Shown piece by piece: positions 1 through 9,528 of a DNA stretch of 35,798 bases. Source of the DNA: Limisphaerales bacterium (lineage in GTDB: Bacteria; Verrucomicrobiota; Verrucomicrobiia; Limisphaerales; BOG-1460). Both the position numbers and the translations under genes were made by a program. Location: NCBI GenBank assembly GCA_003159675.1, contig PLQC01000168.1, positions 43,036 through 78,833 on the forward strand, read 5' to 3'. Each line of letters starts with the position of its first letter. The first letter of the stretch is position 1. The notes beneath the pieces were generated by a model that was not told where the DNA came from, searched no databases, and saw nothing but the letters and a program-made list of their open reading frames with translations.

Positions 1-1032
1 GTCCGACGTCGGCGCGGACTCGTCGGACGCACGAGGCGTCGCCGCAATCGTTTCCACCATCGTCTTCACTTCGCTGACCTGCTGGTAGCGGAGTTCGGGT
101 TTCTTTTCCAACGCGCGCAACACCACTTCATCGAGGCGCACGTCAATCTGGACTTTCCCGCTCGTGCGGGACGGCGGAACCATTGGTTTGCCGGGCAGTT
201 CGCCGGTGAGCATCTGGTAAAACACCACGCCCAGCGCGTAAATATCCGCGCGATGATCCACATCGGCGGGGTGTTCGATTTGCTCCGGCGCCATATACTG
301 CGGCGTGCCCATGACCTTGCCGGCGTCAGTCAGGTTGGTAGGGCCGACCTGCTGGTCGGCCTGGACGCGCGGCAGCGCGTCCCTGCCTTCCACAATTTTC
401 GCCAAACCAAAATCCGCCACCTTCACGCGCCCGCGGCGATCGAGCAGAATATTCTCCGGCTTGATGTCGCGGTGGACGATGCCCTGGTCGTGCGCGAACT
501 GGAGCGCATCGCAAATCTGTGGCACGATGGCCAGCGCCTCGCGCGGCGACACGCGGCCGGTATTGAGCAGTTGCCGCAAGGTTACGCCATCCACAAACTC
601 CATCACCAAATAAAACAAACCGTTGGTCTGGCCGAAGTCGTGGATGGTAACGATGTTCGGGTGACTCAACTTGGCCAGCGTCTCGGCTTCCACGGAACAC
701 CGCTGGGCAAACGCCGTATCCCTCTCCCGCTCCGGCGCCAGGATTTTCAGCGCCACCAGCCGGTTCAGCGATTTCTGTCGCGCCTTATAGACCACACCCA
801 TGCCGCCGCGTCCGAGACATCCGAGCAGATCGAAGTTGGGGAAGTGCTTCGCGATTTCCTCTGGCTCGGGCGGCTTCGCCTTGGGTGTGCCCTGCGAGCC
901 GGTGTCCTCGACCGTCAACTCCGTCTGCGTAGCCAGGTTCACCGCCATCAGGCAACGAGGACACAACCCGGCCGGCGAATTTGCCGGGAGAGGCTCGCCG
1001 CACTGCGGGCAAACTGACGTTGTGTCGCTCAT
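1..1032 (-). CDS. Serine/threonine protein kinase with N-terminal zinc ribbon (partial, 3' end outside window)
   Basis: Open for 344 codons from the ATG at 1032 to the window edge; the C-terminus is missing. The first 30 residues hold a zinc ribbon (CPQCG...CPRC). A Hanks-type kinase domain starts near residue 67: glycine loop LGRGGMGVVYKA at 73-84, VALK lysine at 96, catalytic loop HRDIKPEN at 187-194, DFG at 207-209 and APE at 248-250, so all catalytic motifs are intact. The protein presumably phosphorylates Ser/Thr on cytoplasmic partners; the substrate is unknown. The kinase starts 49 bp after the sigma factor gene ends, same strand, so the two probably form one operon. Sigma factor-kinase pairs of this type are common in Verrucomicrobiota and Planctomycetota. 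The missing C-terminus may carry a membrane segment or sensor repeats. Confidence 0.93.
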   Translation of the reverse strand, partial: MSDTTSVCPQCGEPLPANSPAGLCPRCLMAVNLATQTELTVEDTGSQGTPKAKPPEPEEIAKHFPNFDLLGCLGRGGMGVVYKARQKSLNRLVALKILAPERERDTAFAQRCSVEAETLAKLSHPNIVTIHDFGQTNGLFYLVMEFVDGVTLRQLLNTGRVSPREALAIVPQICDALQFAHDQGIVHRDIKPENILLDRRGRVKVADFGLAKIVEGRDALPRVQADQQVGPTNLTDAGKVMGTPQYMAPEQIEHPADVDHRADIYALGVVFYQMLTGELPGKPMVPPSRTSGKVQIDVRLDEVVLRALEKKPELRYQQVSEVKTMVETIAATPRASDESAPTSD

Positions 1033-1081
1033 GCCCGTTACTTACCGGTCGCCGAACAGTTGTTACCGGGCAATGTTGATT

Positions 1082-1831
1082 TCACAATTGCGCGAGGGCA
1101 TTAGCCAGATGGCGCATTTCAGCATCGAGATCCGCCTTGTCCGGAAGGGTTTGCGAGATTTCCTTCCGATACAGCTCGCGAAACCGCTTGCGCAACCGAT
1201 GCACCGCTACGCGCGCGGCGCCTTCGCTGACACCCAATCGTGCCGCAGCCGAAGTATAATCGATGGCTGCATGCGAGACGGTCAGAAAACTTTTGAGCAC
1301 AGAAAATTCACCTGCCTTGCCGGCCGTTTTGAACTCGGCCGACAGGCGATCAACGGCAAGTTCGAGCAATGTAAGAGCCCACTGACGGTCGAAAACTGCG
1401 TCGGCGGCAACCTGCGCTCCGGGATCGGCGGCGTAACGGCTCTCGGCAAAAGCAGTGTTCATCGGCAGGTGAATCGTTCCACCGCCGCGCCTTTGGGCGG
1501 AAAGCCGCCTCCATTCCTTGGCCATGAAACGCTTCAGGGCGGTGACCAGAAAGGTGCGCAACCGTCCCTTCGCGCGGTCGGCGCTTTCGAGCCAGCGCTT
1601 TTCCAGCAGGAGCCGGAAGAATTCCTGCGTGATGTCTTGTGCATCGTGGGGCGGCTGTCCACAACGCCGGACGTAGGCGTAAAGTGGATACCAGTAGGCG
1701 CAGCAGACGGCTTCAAGCGCGGCGGCTGACTCCGGCGAAGGCTGCTGCCGGGCGGAGACCACGAGGGACCACCGGGTATGCGGAAAAGCCTGTGGCAACG
1801 CGCTCGAAGTCTTTGTATCGCTCATTCCCAT
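1082..1831 (-). CDS. ECF-like RNA polymerase sigma factor
   Basis: A 249-residue protein with region 2 at about residues 40-110 (AQDITQEFF and a basic RTFLVTALKRF helix) and region 4 at about 185-225, whose helix-turn-helix reads AAARLGVSEGAARVAVHRLRKRFRELYR. It should direct core RNA polymerase to a small set of promoters. The sequence resembles the long sigma factors that lie next to Ser/Thr kinases in planctomycetes and verrucomicrobia, and a kinase gene follows 49 bp downstream. ATG codons at 1831 and 1825 are both possible starts; neither has a strong ribosome site. The divergent gap to the permease gene (1832-2044) probably holds its promoter. No anti-sigma factor is visible; regulation by the adjacent kinase is an inference. 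Confidence 0.88.
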   Translation of the reverse strand: MGMSDTKTSSALPQAFPHTRWSLVVSARQQPSPESAAALEAVCCAYWYPLYAYVRRCGQPPHDAQDITQEFFRLLLEKRWLESADRAKGRLRTFLVTALKRFMAKEWRRLSAQRRGGGTIHLPMNTAFAESRYAADPGAQVAADAVFDRQWALTLLELAVDRLSAEFKTAGKAGEFSVLKSFLTVSHAAIDYTSAAARLGVSEGAARVAVHRLRKRFRELYRKEISQTLPDKADLDAEMRHLANALAQL

Positions 1832-2044
1832 TCCATTGCCTTGATATTACCGAAAAGTGAAACATCGTTACACTTCGATAATATGCAATGGATGATTGTT
1901 CCGCCTCGGGTTCGTGCGCTGGCACGGAAGCCGGGGGATGGATTGCAGTTCCGTGACGAGTTCGGCTTCCAAACAGACCAAGCGAGGTTGCGGGCCGGCC
2001 ACTAAAGCTTGCGGGAGCGGCCATGCGCTTTTACGCTGCCGAAG

Positions 2045-3175
2045 ATGCGCCTGCTCGATCGTTATCTGTTGCGCGAATTTCTTGTCCCGCTCGCCTATTG
2101 CATCAGCGGATTTCTGATCTTCTGGATCGCCTTTGACTTGTTCTCCGAGCTGCACGCAATGCAGGACAAGCACCTCCTGGCCGGCGACATCGCCGAATAT
2201 TATCTCTTCCGGATCCCGGAGTTCCTGCCGGTGGCGTTGCCGGTCGCTCTCCTGCTGGCGCTGCTGTATGCCATCACCAACCACGCGCGGCACAATGAAC
2301 TCACCGCCATGCGAACGGCGGGGTTGAGCCTGTGGCGGCTCTGCGCACCCTATCTGGCGGTTGGACTCCTGGCGTGCATGGCCTTGTTCGTGTTGAATGA
2401 ATTCTGCGCGCCGAAAACAGCGGAGGCCGCGGAGCAGGTCCTGCTTCGGCGCGTCCCGCGGCGCCCCGGACCGGACGAGCGGCACCAAATCAGAAATCTC
2501 GCCTTCAAGAACTCGCGTGAAGACCGCTTTTGGGGGCCCATCGGCGTTTACAACCTGGCGACGGGAGAAATGATACAACCGCACGTGGAGTGGCGACTGG
2601 CGGACGGCTCGTGGCGATCCATCTTTGCGGACCGCGCGGTTCGCACAAACGGGGTCTGGACCTTTTATCGCGTGCACGAGTTCAAGGCCACGACGGCGAC
2701 AAATTCGCTGCCGGTGCCGCTGCCGGAAATGAGTGTGCTGGCCGCGCCCGAGTTCTCCGAGACACTCGAAGAGATCAGAAGTGAAATCAATATCAGGGAT
2801 CGCTACGGACGTCCCACGCGAACGCATCGGGCGGATGTCCCCATCAACGAAATACTGAACTACCGGCGGCTGCACCCGGACCCGGAGCCGGCGGTCAACG
2901 CCTGGCTGTCAACGAAACTCGAAGGGCGCTTTGCCGGACCGTTCACCTGTCTGGTGGTCGTGATGATCGCCGTGCCGTTTGCCGCGGCATCGGGCCGCCG
3001 CAATGTCTTCGTCGGGGTGGCGGCCAGCATCTCCATCTTTTTCGTGTATTTCATCATCCAACAGTTCGGCTTTGCCCTCGGCGAAGCGGGTCGGGTGCCC
3101 GCCTGGCTGGGGGCGTGGCTGCCGAATTTGACATTCGGAATTGCCGGCGTTGCGATGATGTTCAAGGTCCGGTGA
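2045..3175 (+). CDS. LptF/LptG family lipopolysaccharide export permease
   Basis: 376 residues from the ATG at 2045; a longer frame from 2009 adds 12 residues that do not fit the family. The protein begins MRLLDRYLLREFLVPLAYC, the usual YjgP/YjgQ start, with a first membrane helix at about 14-35, two more helices near 58-80 and 100-125, a soluble beta-jellyroll region in the middle, and three C-terminal helices from about residue 295. This is the six-helix plan of LptF/LptG, inner-membrane subunits that with the ATPase LptB extract lipopolysaccharide toward the periplasmic bridge. Only one permease is present; its partner and LptB are not in the window, and F and G cannot be told apart here. 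The presence of the gene implies an outer membrane. Confidence 0.88.
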   Translation: MRLLDRYLLREFLVPLAYCISGFLIFWIAFDLFSELHAMQDKHLLAGDIAEYYLFRIPEFLPVALPVALLLALLYAITNHARHNELTAMRTAGLSLWRLCAPYLAVGLLACMALFVLNEFCAPKTAEAAEQVLLRRVPRRPGPDERHQIRNLAFKNSREDRFWGPIGVYNLATGEMIQPHVEWRLADGSWRSIFADRAVRTNGVWTFYRVHEFKATTATNSLPVPLPEMSVLAAPEFSETLEEIRSEINIRDRYGRPTRTHRADVPINEILNYRRLHPDPEPAVNAWLSTKLEGRFAGPFTCLVVVMIAVPFAAASGRRNVFVGVAASISIFFVYFIIQQFGFALGEAGRVPAWLGAWLPNLTFGIAGVAMMFKVR

Positions 3176-3260
3176 ATCGGGTGGGTCGCCGGGTGTCCGG
3201 CCGGGAGAGAGAGCGATTTGGCCTGACACGAGACACCCGACATCGGACACTTTTGCCATT

Positions 3261-5003
3261 GTGAGCGATGCGATGACAGAGCTGAAGGCGCGGTACGACC
3301 GCCTGAACCTGTTGTACCATGTGAGCAATGTCATCCATTCCACGCTGGAACCGCAGGAAGCGCTGCAATTGATAACACACGAGGCCGTGCACCTGGTGCG
3401 CGCTTCCAGCGGCTCGGTCGTTCTGATTAACCCCACGACCGGCTTTCTGGAGATTCAGGCGTCGGAAGGCCTGCCGCCTAACGCGGCGGAATTGAAGCTT
3501 CGCGTCGGCGAGGGCGTCACCGGCTGGGTTGCGCGAACCGGCAAACCGGCCCGGATGGGGGACGTGAGGCAGGACTCCCGCTACATCATGCTTCGCCGGA
3601 ATGTTCGATCCGAACTCGCCGTGCCCCTGATGGTCAAGGACGAGGTGCGCGGTGTGTTGAACGTGGACTCGGACCGGCAGGATGCGTTCAGCGCGTACGA
3701 TCAGGAGCTCCTTGAGGCCCTGGCGGTGCAGGCGGCGCGCGTCATTCAAAACACGTGGCTCTATGAACAACTGCGCCTGAAAGCGCGGTTGTTCGAGTCG
3801 CTGGCGAACGTGAGTCGAACGATCAATTCGGCACTCGGCCTGAATGACGCCTTGAAAGTGGTAACCCGGGAAGCCTGCGTGCTGATGCGCGCCAAAATGT
3901 GCTCCCTGATGATGCTGGATGAGAGCCGGGAATGGCTGGATTTGCGGGCCAATTACGGCGCCGGAGAGGCGTACGTCAGAAAACCGCGCCTGAGCATCTC
4001 GGAGAGCCTGTTGGGCGTGGTCGTGAGACGCAAGAAGCCGTTGCAGGTGGAAAACGTGCAGGTCTCGAGCCGGTACCAAAGCGTGGAAGTGGCGCGGCTC
4101 GAAGGCCTGGTGTCGCTCGTGAGCGTGCCCTTGCTGTTTGCAGGCCAGGCCATCGGCACGCTGAGCGTTTATACCGGCCAGCCCTATAATTTTTCAAATG
4201 AGGAGATCCGCATCCTCTCCGCCCTGGCGGAGCTGTCCGCCATCGCCATCGAGAAGGCCCGGCTCTACGAACAGATCGTGGATGTGGAAGAGCAACTGCG
4301 CCAGAACGAAAAGCTCTCCGCCCTCGGTCTCCTCGCCGCGGAAGTGGCCCACGAAATCAGGAATCCGCTCACCGTAATGAAGATGCTTTACCACTCGCTC
4401 AACCTGGAATTCCCCGCCGGCGATCCCCGCACGAAGGACGCGCGAATCATCAGTGAAAAAATCGAGCACTTGAACAAGATCGTTGAGCAGATCCTCGCCT
4501 TCGCGCGCACCAGCGAACCGAACTTCGCGCCCGTCAATCTGAATCAATTGATCAATGAACTGGGCCTCCTGGTCCGGCATAAACTGAAAAACCAGGGCGT
4601 CGAGTGGACCCTCCGCCTGCACTCGAACCTGCCTCCGATCCTGGGCGATGCGACGCAATTGGAGCAGGCGTTCCTGAACCTTATCCTGAATGCCGCGGAA
4701 GCCATGCCCCGGGGCGGCACGCTGACGATCACGTCCCGGCCCATGCACTTGCGCCGCGGTTCCGGAGTTCCCACCCACGTGCTGGTCGAATTCAAAGACA
4801 CCGGTGAAGGCATGAGCCAGGAGCAGCAGCGCCGCGCTTTCACTTCCTTGCTCAACACCTCCAAACGCACCGGCACCGGCCTGGGGCTGGCCATCGTGCG
4901 TCGCATTGTGGAAGCCCACCAGGGCAAACTCTCGCTCCGCTCCCAGCCCGCCCAAGGCACGGTCATACGCCTCGTTTTGCCTTACCAGCCCGACGCTGAC
5001 TAG
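3261..5003 (+). CDS. Soluble sensor histidine kinase with two GAF domains
   Basis: 580 residues from GTG 3261; ATG 3273 is an alternative start. GAF domains lie at about residues 10-165 and 185-335. A dimerisation/phosphoacceptor domain follows with the H-box EVAHEIRNPL (His364), then an HATPase domain with N-box NLILNAAEAM, G1 DTGEGM and G2 GTGLGLAIV. No membrane segment is seen, so sensing is probably cytoplasmic, through a small ligand or redox cue bound by the GAF domains. It should autophosphorylate and pass phosphate to a response regulator, but none is encoded nearby, making it an orphan kinase. The gap to the permease gene is 85 bp. Confidence 0.93.
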   Translation: MSDAMTELKARYDRLNLLYHVSNVIHSTLEPQEALQLITHEAVHLVRASSGSVVLINPTTGFLEIQASEGLPPNAAELKLRVGEGVTGWVARTGKPARMGDVRQDSRYIMLRRNVRSELAVPLMVKDEVRGVLNVDSDRQDAFSAYDQELLEALAVQAARVIQNTWLYEQLRLKARLFESLANVSRTINSALGLNDALKVVTREACVLMRAKMCSLMMLDESREWLDLRANYGAGEAYVRKPRLSISESLLGVVVRRKKPLQVENVQVSSRYQSVEVARLEGLVSLVSVPLLFAGQAIGTLSVYTGQPYNFSNEEIRILSALAELSAIAIEKARLYEQIVDVEEQLRQNEKLSALGLLAAEVAHEIRNPLTVMKMLYHSLNLEFPAGDPRTKDARIISEKIEHLNKIVEQILAFARTSEPNFAPVNLNQLINELGLLVRHKLKNQGVEWTLRLHSNLPPILGDATQLEQAFLNLILNAAEAMPRGGTLTITSRPMHLRRGSGVPTHVLVEFKDTGEGMSQEQQRRAFTSLLNTSKRTGTGLGLAIVRRIVEAHQGKLSLRSQPAQGTVIRLVLPYQPDAD

Positions 5004-5104
5004 GTTGGTTCGCAAAAGCGGCTTCCTGTAACTCCCGTCTTTCCATCCGGGCCGGTTCGTGATTTCATCCACGGACATTTCTGTGCTAAGCTGGATGTCA
5101 TTGT

Positions 5105-5944
5105 ATGAACCTTCTTCTGATTGGAATTGGCGGTTCCGCCCTGGGGCCCCAATTCGTATTCCGTGCTCTTGGCCAGCCCGGGAAGGACAATCCAGCAGCC
5201 CAACTTGCTCTGGCTTGGGTTTTTGCCGGTAACGGTAAAGGAACGAAGAATATGGTCGTTATCCCATATAAGGATAGGCTCGAGCTGTTTTCAAAGTACC
5301 CACAACAACTGTTGATGGAATCTCTCGGAAAAGAAAAGGATTTGGAGGGCAAAACCGTTCGACAAGGAATTTCAGTCTTCGGAAACAAAGGATATGCTGA
5401 TCAACATTCTTATATTCAACAACTTATAGATGTACTAGACAATTATTTCCTGATCTTCATCGAAGTCTTGCAGGATCGCCAGGCTCCGTCGATGGAGGTG
5501 GAGCCAAATACAACTTCCGGAGATTATCTGATTGGTTTTCTACCAGGTACCCGTCAGGCGCTGTTCGAAAAGGACCGCGAATCGCTGACGCTCACGCTGA
5601 GGAATGTCACACCGTTTTCTGTGGGGGTCCTTATAGCACTCTTCGACAGAGCGGTGGGGTTTTATGCTTCGCTGATCAATATTAACGCGTATAATCAGCC
5701 TGGGGTTGAGGCCGGCAAGAAGGCGGCCTCAGCCGTGATTAATTTGGAGCTCGAGATCTTTCAGTTCTTGTCCAAAGACAAGGGTGCCGCTTATACTGTG
5801 GAACGGATATCGGAAGGCATTCACAAGCCGGACGAGATCGAAACCGTCTTCAAGATCTGTGAGCGCCTGTCTGCAAATCCATCTCGTGGGATTCAGAAAA
5901 AGACGGGCAAGAATCCCTTCGATGCCATCTATCAGCAGGCTTGA
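5105..5944 (+). pseudogene. pgi: Glucose-6-phosphate isomerase, truncated and internally deleted
   Basis: The 279-residue frame aligns by eye with bacterial glucose-6-phosphate isomerase but is far shorter than the usual 450-550 residues. It opens directly at the first glycine-rich strand (LLLIGIGGSALGPQF, residues 3-17), so about 130 N-terminal residues are missing. After residue 26 it jumps to the region reading NPAAQLALAW, so a second block of over 100 residues, including part of the sugar-phosphate site, is also lost. The rest is well kept, including QHSYIQQL and the signature-2 region NAYNQPGVEAGKKAA. Stop codons lie upstream in frame. It ends directly against the mnmG start. Base composition looks lower in GC than the flanks. 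It is most likely a pseudogene still carrying a long open frame; an assembly deletion is the alternative. Confidence 0.75.
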
Positions 5945-7906
5945 ATGTTCGCATACCCGAAGAAGTACGATGTGATCGTGGTGGGGGCGGGTCACGCCGG
6001 CGTCGAAGCGGCATTGGCCTCAGCTCGAATGGGTTGCCAAACGCTGCTCCTGACCATCAACGTCGATACGATCGGCCAGATGTCGTGCAATCCGGCAATT
6101 GGCGGCCTTGCAAAGGGTCATCTGGTTCGAGAGATTGACGCATTGGGCGGTGAGATGGGGATTGCAACAGACATGACCGGGCTTCAGTTTCGAATGCTGA
6201 ACATGAAGAAAGGTCCGGCCGTCTGGGCGCCACGCGCTCAATGCGACAAGAAGGCTTATCAGTTCCGCTTGAAGTGGATTTGCGAACGGGAACCGAACCT
6301 GGATGTCAAGCAAGGCCAAACCTCCAAAATCCTTCATAAGGATGGCCAGGCATATGGGGTCGAGACTACACTCGAAGTCCATTACCACGGCAAGACCGTC
6401 ATTGTTACCACGGGAACATTCCTGCGTGGGTTAATGCATATCGGACAGAACCAGCAATCCGGAGGGCGCGCTGGGGAACCGGCAGCCGGTACCCTGTCCT
6501 CGTCACTGAAAGAGCTGGGCCTTGAACTTGGTCGATTGAAGACGGGAACTCCTCCGCGACTTCTCCGAAGGTCCATCGACTTCTCCAAAACCGAGGTCCA
6601 GCCAGGCGATGAACCCGTACCTTACTTCACCTACTGGACGGACGAATTGTTCCACGTGGAACATTCCAACTCAATCCCGACGAACCTCCCGGATTCAGTG
6701 GGCAGGTATCCGCGAGGCTCCATCCTGGACAGAATAGGAGCCCAGCTCCCGTGCTATATCACGTTTACCACTGACGCCACAGCCAGGATCATCCGGGAAA
6801 ACCTACACAAGTCTCCGATGTATTCTGGTGTGATTGAAGGTGTTGGACCTAGATACTGCCCGTCCATCGAAGACAAAATTGTTAAGTTTCCAGAGAAGGA
6901 ACGCCAGCAGATCTTTCTGGAGCCGGAAGGAATTGCTACGGACGAAATCTACGTCAATGGTTTCTCGACGTGTCTTCCGTTCGAAGTGCAAGTCGAAATG
7001 GTGAAGACCATCATTGGATGCGAGAACGCTGAGATTATGCGTCCAGCCTACGCGGTCGAGTATGACTTTTCGTTCCCGACCCAGTTGCATCCTTCACTCG
7101 AAACCAAGGTCTGCCGGAATCTCTACCTTGCCGGACAAATCAACGGAACTTCTGGCTACGAAGAGGCTGCGGGACAAGGACTTATGGCTGGAATTAACGC
7201 GGTAAGACGGATTCGGGATCTCAGTCCTATCGTCATTCAGCGCGATCAGGGATACATAGGGGTGTTGATCGACGACCTGGTCACAAAGGGAACGGTCGAG
7301 CCATATAGAATGTTTACTTCTCGTGCGGAGTACCGACTCCTCTTGCGCCAGGATAATGCGGATAGCCGCCTTTCTCGACTGGGGTCTGAAATAGGGCTCC
7401 TGCCTGAAAACCGGTATCGAAAGTTCGAAGCCAAGGAAAATGCTGTCGCTTCGGAACTCGAACGGTTGCATAAGACCCGCATCGGCTCCGAAACACTCGT
7501 TCAATTGCTTCGCCGCCCCGAGGTCACCTATAAGGACCTTCCCGCAAGGAACCCGGATTTGTCGCAGGAAGTAATTCAACAGGTAGAAATCGCGGTTAAA
7601 TACGCCGGCTACATCGAGCGCCAGCAATCCGAGATCGAAAAGTTTAAGAGCCTTGAAAGCAAATGCATTCCTGCCGCTTTCGACTATTCAGCCGTGCCAA
7701 GCCTGCGCAGTGAAGGACGACAGAAGCTCACCAAGATCCGCCCGGCTACCGTGGGTCAGGCCTCTCGGATTTCGGGCGTTTCTCCGGCCGACATCAGCAT
7801 TCTGACGGTGTGGTTGAAGCGGAGCGCCAAAACAGCGGCTGCAGCAGGCCCCGCCAACAGTGCCGATCCCGACGGCCTCCCTTTCGAGACGGGAGAACCT
7901 GAATAA
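5945..7906 (+). CDS. mnmG: tRNA uridine-5-carboxymethylaminomethyl modification enzyme MnmG (GidA)
   Basis: 653 residues, the usual length for the family. The FAD-binding Rossmann motif VVGAGHAGVEAA is at about 13-24, followed by the family block CNPAIGGLAKGHLVREIDALGG and later GTFLRGLMHIG and SRAEYRLLLRQDNAD. The C-terminal helical domain ends with the GidA-type run QASRISGVSPADISIL. With MnmE it installs the cmnm5 group on U34 of certain tRNAs using FAD and methylene-tetrahydrofolate, in the cytoplasm. Its ATG at 5945 touches the stop codon of the pgi remnant, which suggests translational coupling to a gene that is itself broken. Codon choice looks less GC-biased than in the genes around it. 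mnmE is not in this window. Confidence 0.96.
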   Translation: MFAYPKKYDVIVVGAGHAGVEAALASARMGCQTLLLTINVDTIGQMSCNPAIGGLAKGHLVREIDALGGEMGIATDMTGLQFRMLNMKKGPAVWAPRAQCDKKAYQFRLKWICEREPNLDVKQGQTSKILHKDGQAYGVETTLEVHYHGKTVIVTTGTFLRGLMHIGQNQQSGGRAGEPAAGTLSSSLKELGLELGRLKTGTPPRLLRRSIDFSKTEVQPGDEPVPYFTYWTDELFHVEHSNSIPTNLPDSVGRYPRGSILDRIGAQLPCYITFTTDATARIIRENLHKSPMYSGVIEGVGPRYCPSIEDKIVKFPEKERQQIFLEPEGIATDEIYVNGFSTCLPFEVQVEMVKTIIGCENAEIMRPAYAVEYDFSFPTQLHPSLETKVCRNLYLAGQINGTSGYEEAAGQGLMAGINAVRRIRDLSPIVIQRDQGYIGVLIDDLVTKGTVEPYRMFTSRAEYRLLLRQDNADSRLSRLGSEIGLLPENRYRKFEAKENAVASELERLHKTRIGSETLVQLLRRPEVTYKDLPARNPDLSQEVIQQVEIAVKYAGYIERQQSEIEKFKSLESKCIPAAFDYSAVPSLRSEGRQKLTKIRPATVGQASRISGVSPADISILTVWLKRSAKTAAAAGPANSADPDGLPFETGEPE

Positions 7907-7948
7907 CAAATGTTGCTCCATCGAGAGGTTTAGGCCTTCGCTTCCGTC

Positions 7949-9028
7949 GTGAAACTGAAATTCAGACGTCTGGACCTACAGCTTGTTGATCCTTGGACAA
8001 TTGCCAGGGCACGTGGGACGACCTCGATTGCCGTGGTCGATGTGGAGCTGACCGACGGAGACGGTTTCATTGGCCTTGGCGAAGCTTCACCGGCAGCTCG
8101 CTACAATGAATCGGTGGAAAAAGTAGAGGCATTTTTGGCCAAATTGGACGCAAATAGGCTATGCGTTAACGATATCGACTCCAACATTTCCTATTTACGA
8201 GCGATTTCACCCGGTAGTATGGCCGCCAAGTGCGCGATCGACATCGCCCTGATTGATGCCGCTGCCAAGCGGGCGAAACAGCCGGTTTATGACTTCCTCG
8301 GGTTGGGGTTCCGGGACCAACACCACGTCACTTCCTTCACGATCGGCATAGACACACCGGAGGTCATACGCCGGAAAGTGTTGGCTGCGGCGCAATATCC
8401 GATCTTGAAAATGAAGGTCGGTGTGCCGGAAGACAAAGCCAACCTGCGGGCCCTTCGTGACGTGGCCCCAAGCAAAGTGGTGCGCGTAGACGCCAATGAG
8501 GGTTGGGCCACGAAGGAGCAGGCCCTGGCGATGATCGAATGGCTCGCGACGGACGGTCGCATTCAGTTTGTCGAACAACCCATGCCCGCATCGGTGCTGG
8601 CGAAGGATTGGGTATGGCTGAAACAACGGTCTCCGTTGCCGATTTTCGCCGATGAATCCTATCATCTGGCCGAAGATGCAGAGCGGGTGGCCGGGTGCTT
8701 TCACGGTGTGAACGTCAAATTGGTCAAAGCGGGCGGCATCACCCCGGCGGTCGAGGCGCTTCGGGCCGCACGGAAGCTCGGTCTCCAAACCATGCTCGGC
8801 TGCATGATTGAAACCAGTCTTCTCACAAGCGCCGCCGCGCACCTTGCCGAATTGTGCGACTATCTGGATCTGGACGGCAATCTGCTCATCAAGAACAATC
8901 CCTACGCCGGTGTCACAGCGGACAAGGGAATCCTCTCATTCATCCATGCTCCGGAGAGGTATGGCCTGCGCGCGAGCGCGGAAGGAAATTCGCCGGTGGG
9001 AACACCGAGGTTGCTGGTGTCCGGCTAA
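7949..9028 (+). CDS. Dipeptide epimerase (L-Ala-D/L-Glu epimerase type, enolase superfamily)
   Basis: 359 residues from GTG 7949, a typical length. The N-terminal capping domain includes GLGEASPAARYNES (42-55). The barrel domain carries the muconate lactonising subgroup residues: KMK at 154-156, metal ligands at D181 (VRVDANEGW), E209 (FVEQP) and D235 (IFADES), and the second catalytic lysine in NVKLVKAGG (257/260). Enzymes of this kind epimerise L-Ala-D-Glu from recycled peptidoglycan, or other dipeptides, using Mg2+; the exact substrate cannot be read from sequence. It lies 42 bp after mnmG and may share its transcript. Its stop overlaps the end of the convergent next gene by 4 bp. Confidence 0.88.
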   Translation: MKLKFRRLDLQLVDPWTIARARGTTSIAVVDVELTDGDGFIGLGEASPAARYNESVEKVEAFLAKLDANRLCVNDIDSNISYLRAISPGSMAAKCAIDIALIDAAAKRAKQPVYDFLGLGFRDQHHVTSFTIGIDTPEVIRRKVLAAAQYPILKMKVGVPEDKANLRALRDVAPSKVVRVDANEGWATKEQALAMIEWLATDGRIQFVEQPMPASVLAKDWVWLKQRSPLPIFADESYHLAEDAERVAGCFHGVNVKLVKAGGITPAVEALRAARKLGLQTMLGCMIETSLLTSAAAHLAELCDYLDLDGNLLIKNNPYAGVTADKGILSFIHAPERYGLRASAEGNSPVGTPRLLVSG

Positions 9029-9528
9029 AGTCCTATCTTGCTCAACTCGGCTTCCAAAGCCATCTGGAATTGCTGCAGATCGGCGGCGGGAGGCCGATAA
9101 CCCTGTCGCTCCGTCAGCAATCCGAGCCGGCCGGTTTGATCGAAGTGCCACTCGGCCTTGTTGCCGTCGCGGAAGGTGACTTTGCCGCTCGCGACCGCGC
9201 CGGGCCGGGCAATCTGGTCCACGCTGACGGAGACAGTCCCTCCTCCAACCGGAGGCTCCGCCGGCTTTAGACCCGCCGCGGCAGGCTGATTCAACGACGG
9301 TGTTCCGGCCGGGGGCGGAGCCCCCGCGCCGGTGAGTGTCCCCGCGAACGGCTTGGGGCGCTCCACGTCCTTGGGAGTCAATTTCAAATCGTCCACCAGA
9401 AACCGGACGTCCATATACGTCATTCGAATGCCCAGCTCGGACACGATCCGGTTTTGAATTTCCGAAAGTTTCAGCCCTTCCGCCACCCATGCGGCCACCT
9501 TCTTTCTTTGTGCCTCATCCAGGTTCAT
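9025..9528 (-). CDS. Conserved-type hypothetical protein with N-terminal helical domain
   Basis: 167 residues, no recognised family. The first 50 residues look like a compact helical, helix-turn-helix-like unit (EGLKLSEIQNRIVSELGI). A low-complexity Ala/Pro/Gly linker runs from about 58 to 100. The C-terminal part (100-167) looks like a small beta-sheet domain followed by a helix. There is no signal peptide or membrane segment. The frame is supported by a clear ATG, sensible codon use and a tight 4-bp convergent overlap with the epimerase gene. I recall similar unnamed proteins in verrucomicrobia but cannot confirm this. A DNA-binding role would be speculation. Confidence 0.7.
   Translation of the reverse strand: MNLDEAQRKKVAAWVAEGLKLSEIQNRIVSELGIRMTYMDVRFLVDDLKLTPKDVERPKPFAGTLTGAGAPPPAGTPSLNQPAAAGLKPAEPPVGGGTVSVSVDQIARPGAVASGKVTFRDGNKAEWHFDQTGRLGLLTERQGYRPPAADLQQFQMALEAELSKIGL

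Noticed and set aside
253-1017. 254-residue plus-strand frame
   Set aside because: Antisense to the Ser/Thr kinase, whose motifs are fully intact on the minus strand; Arg/His-rich composition is typical of a shadow frame.
1868-2875. 335-residue minus-strand frame
   Set aside because: Lies opposite the LptF/LptG permease gene, has no recognisable domain and is Arg/Gln/His-rich.
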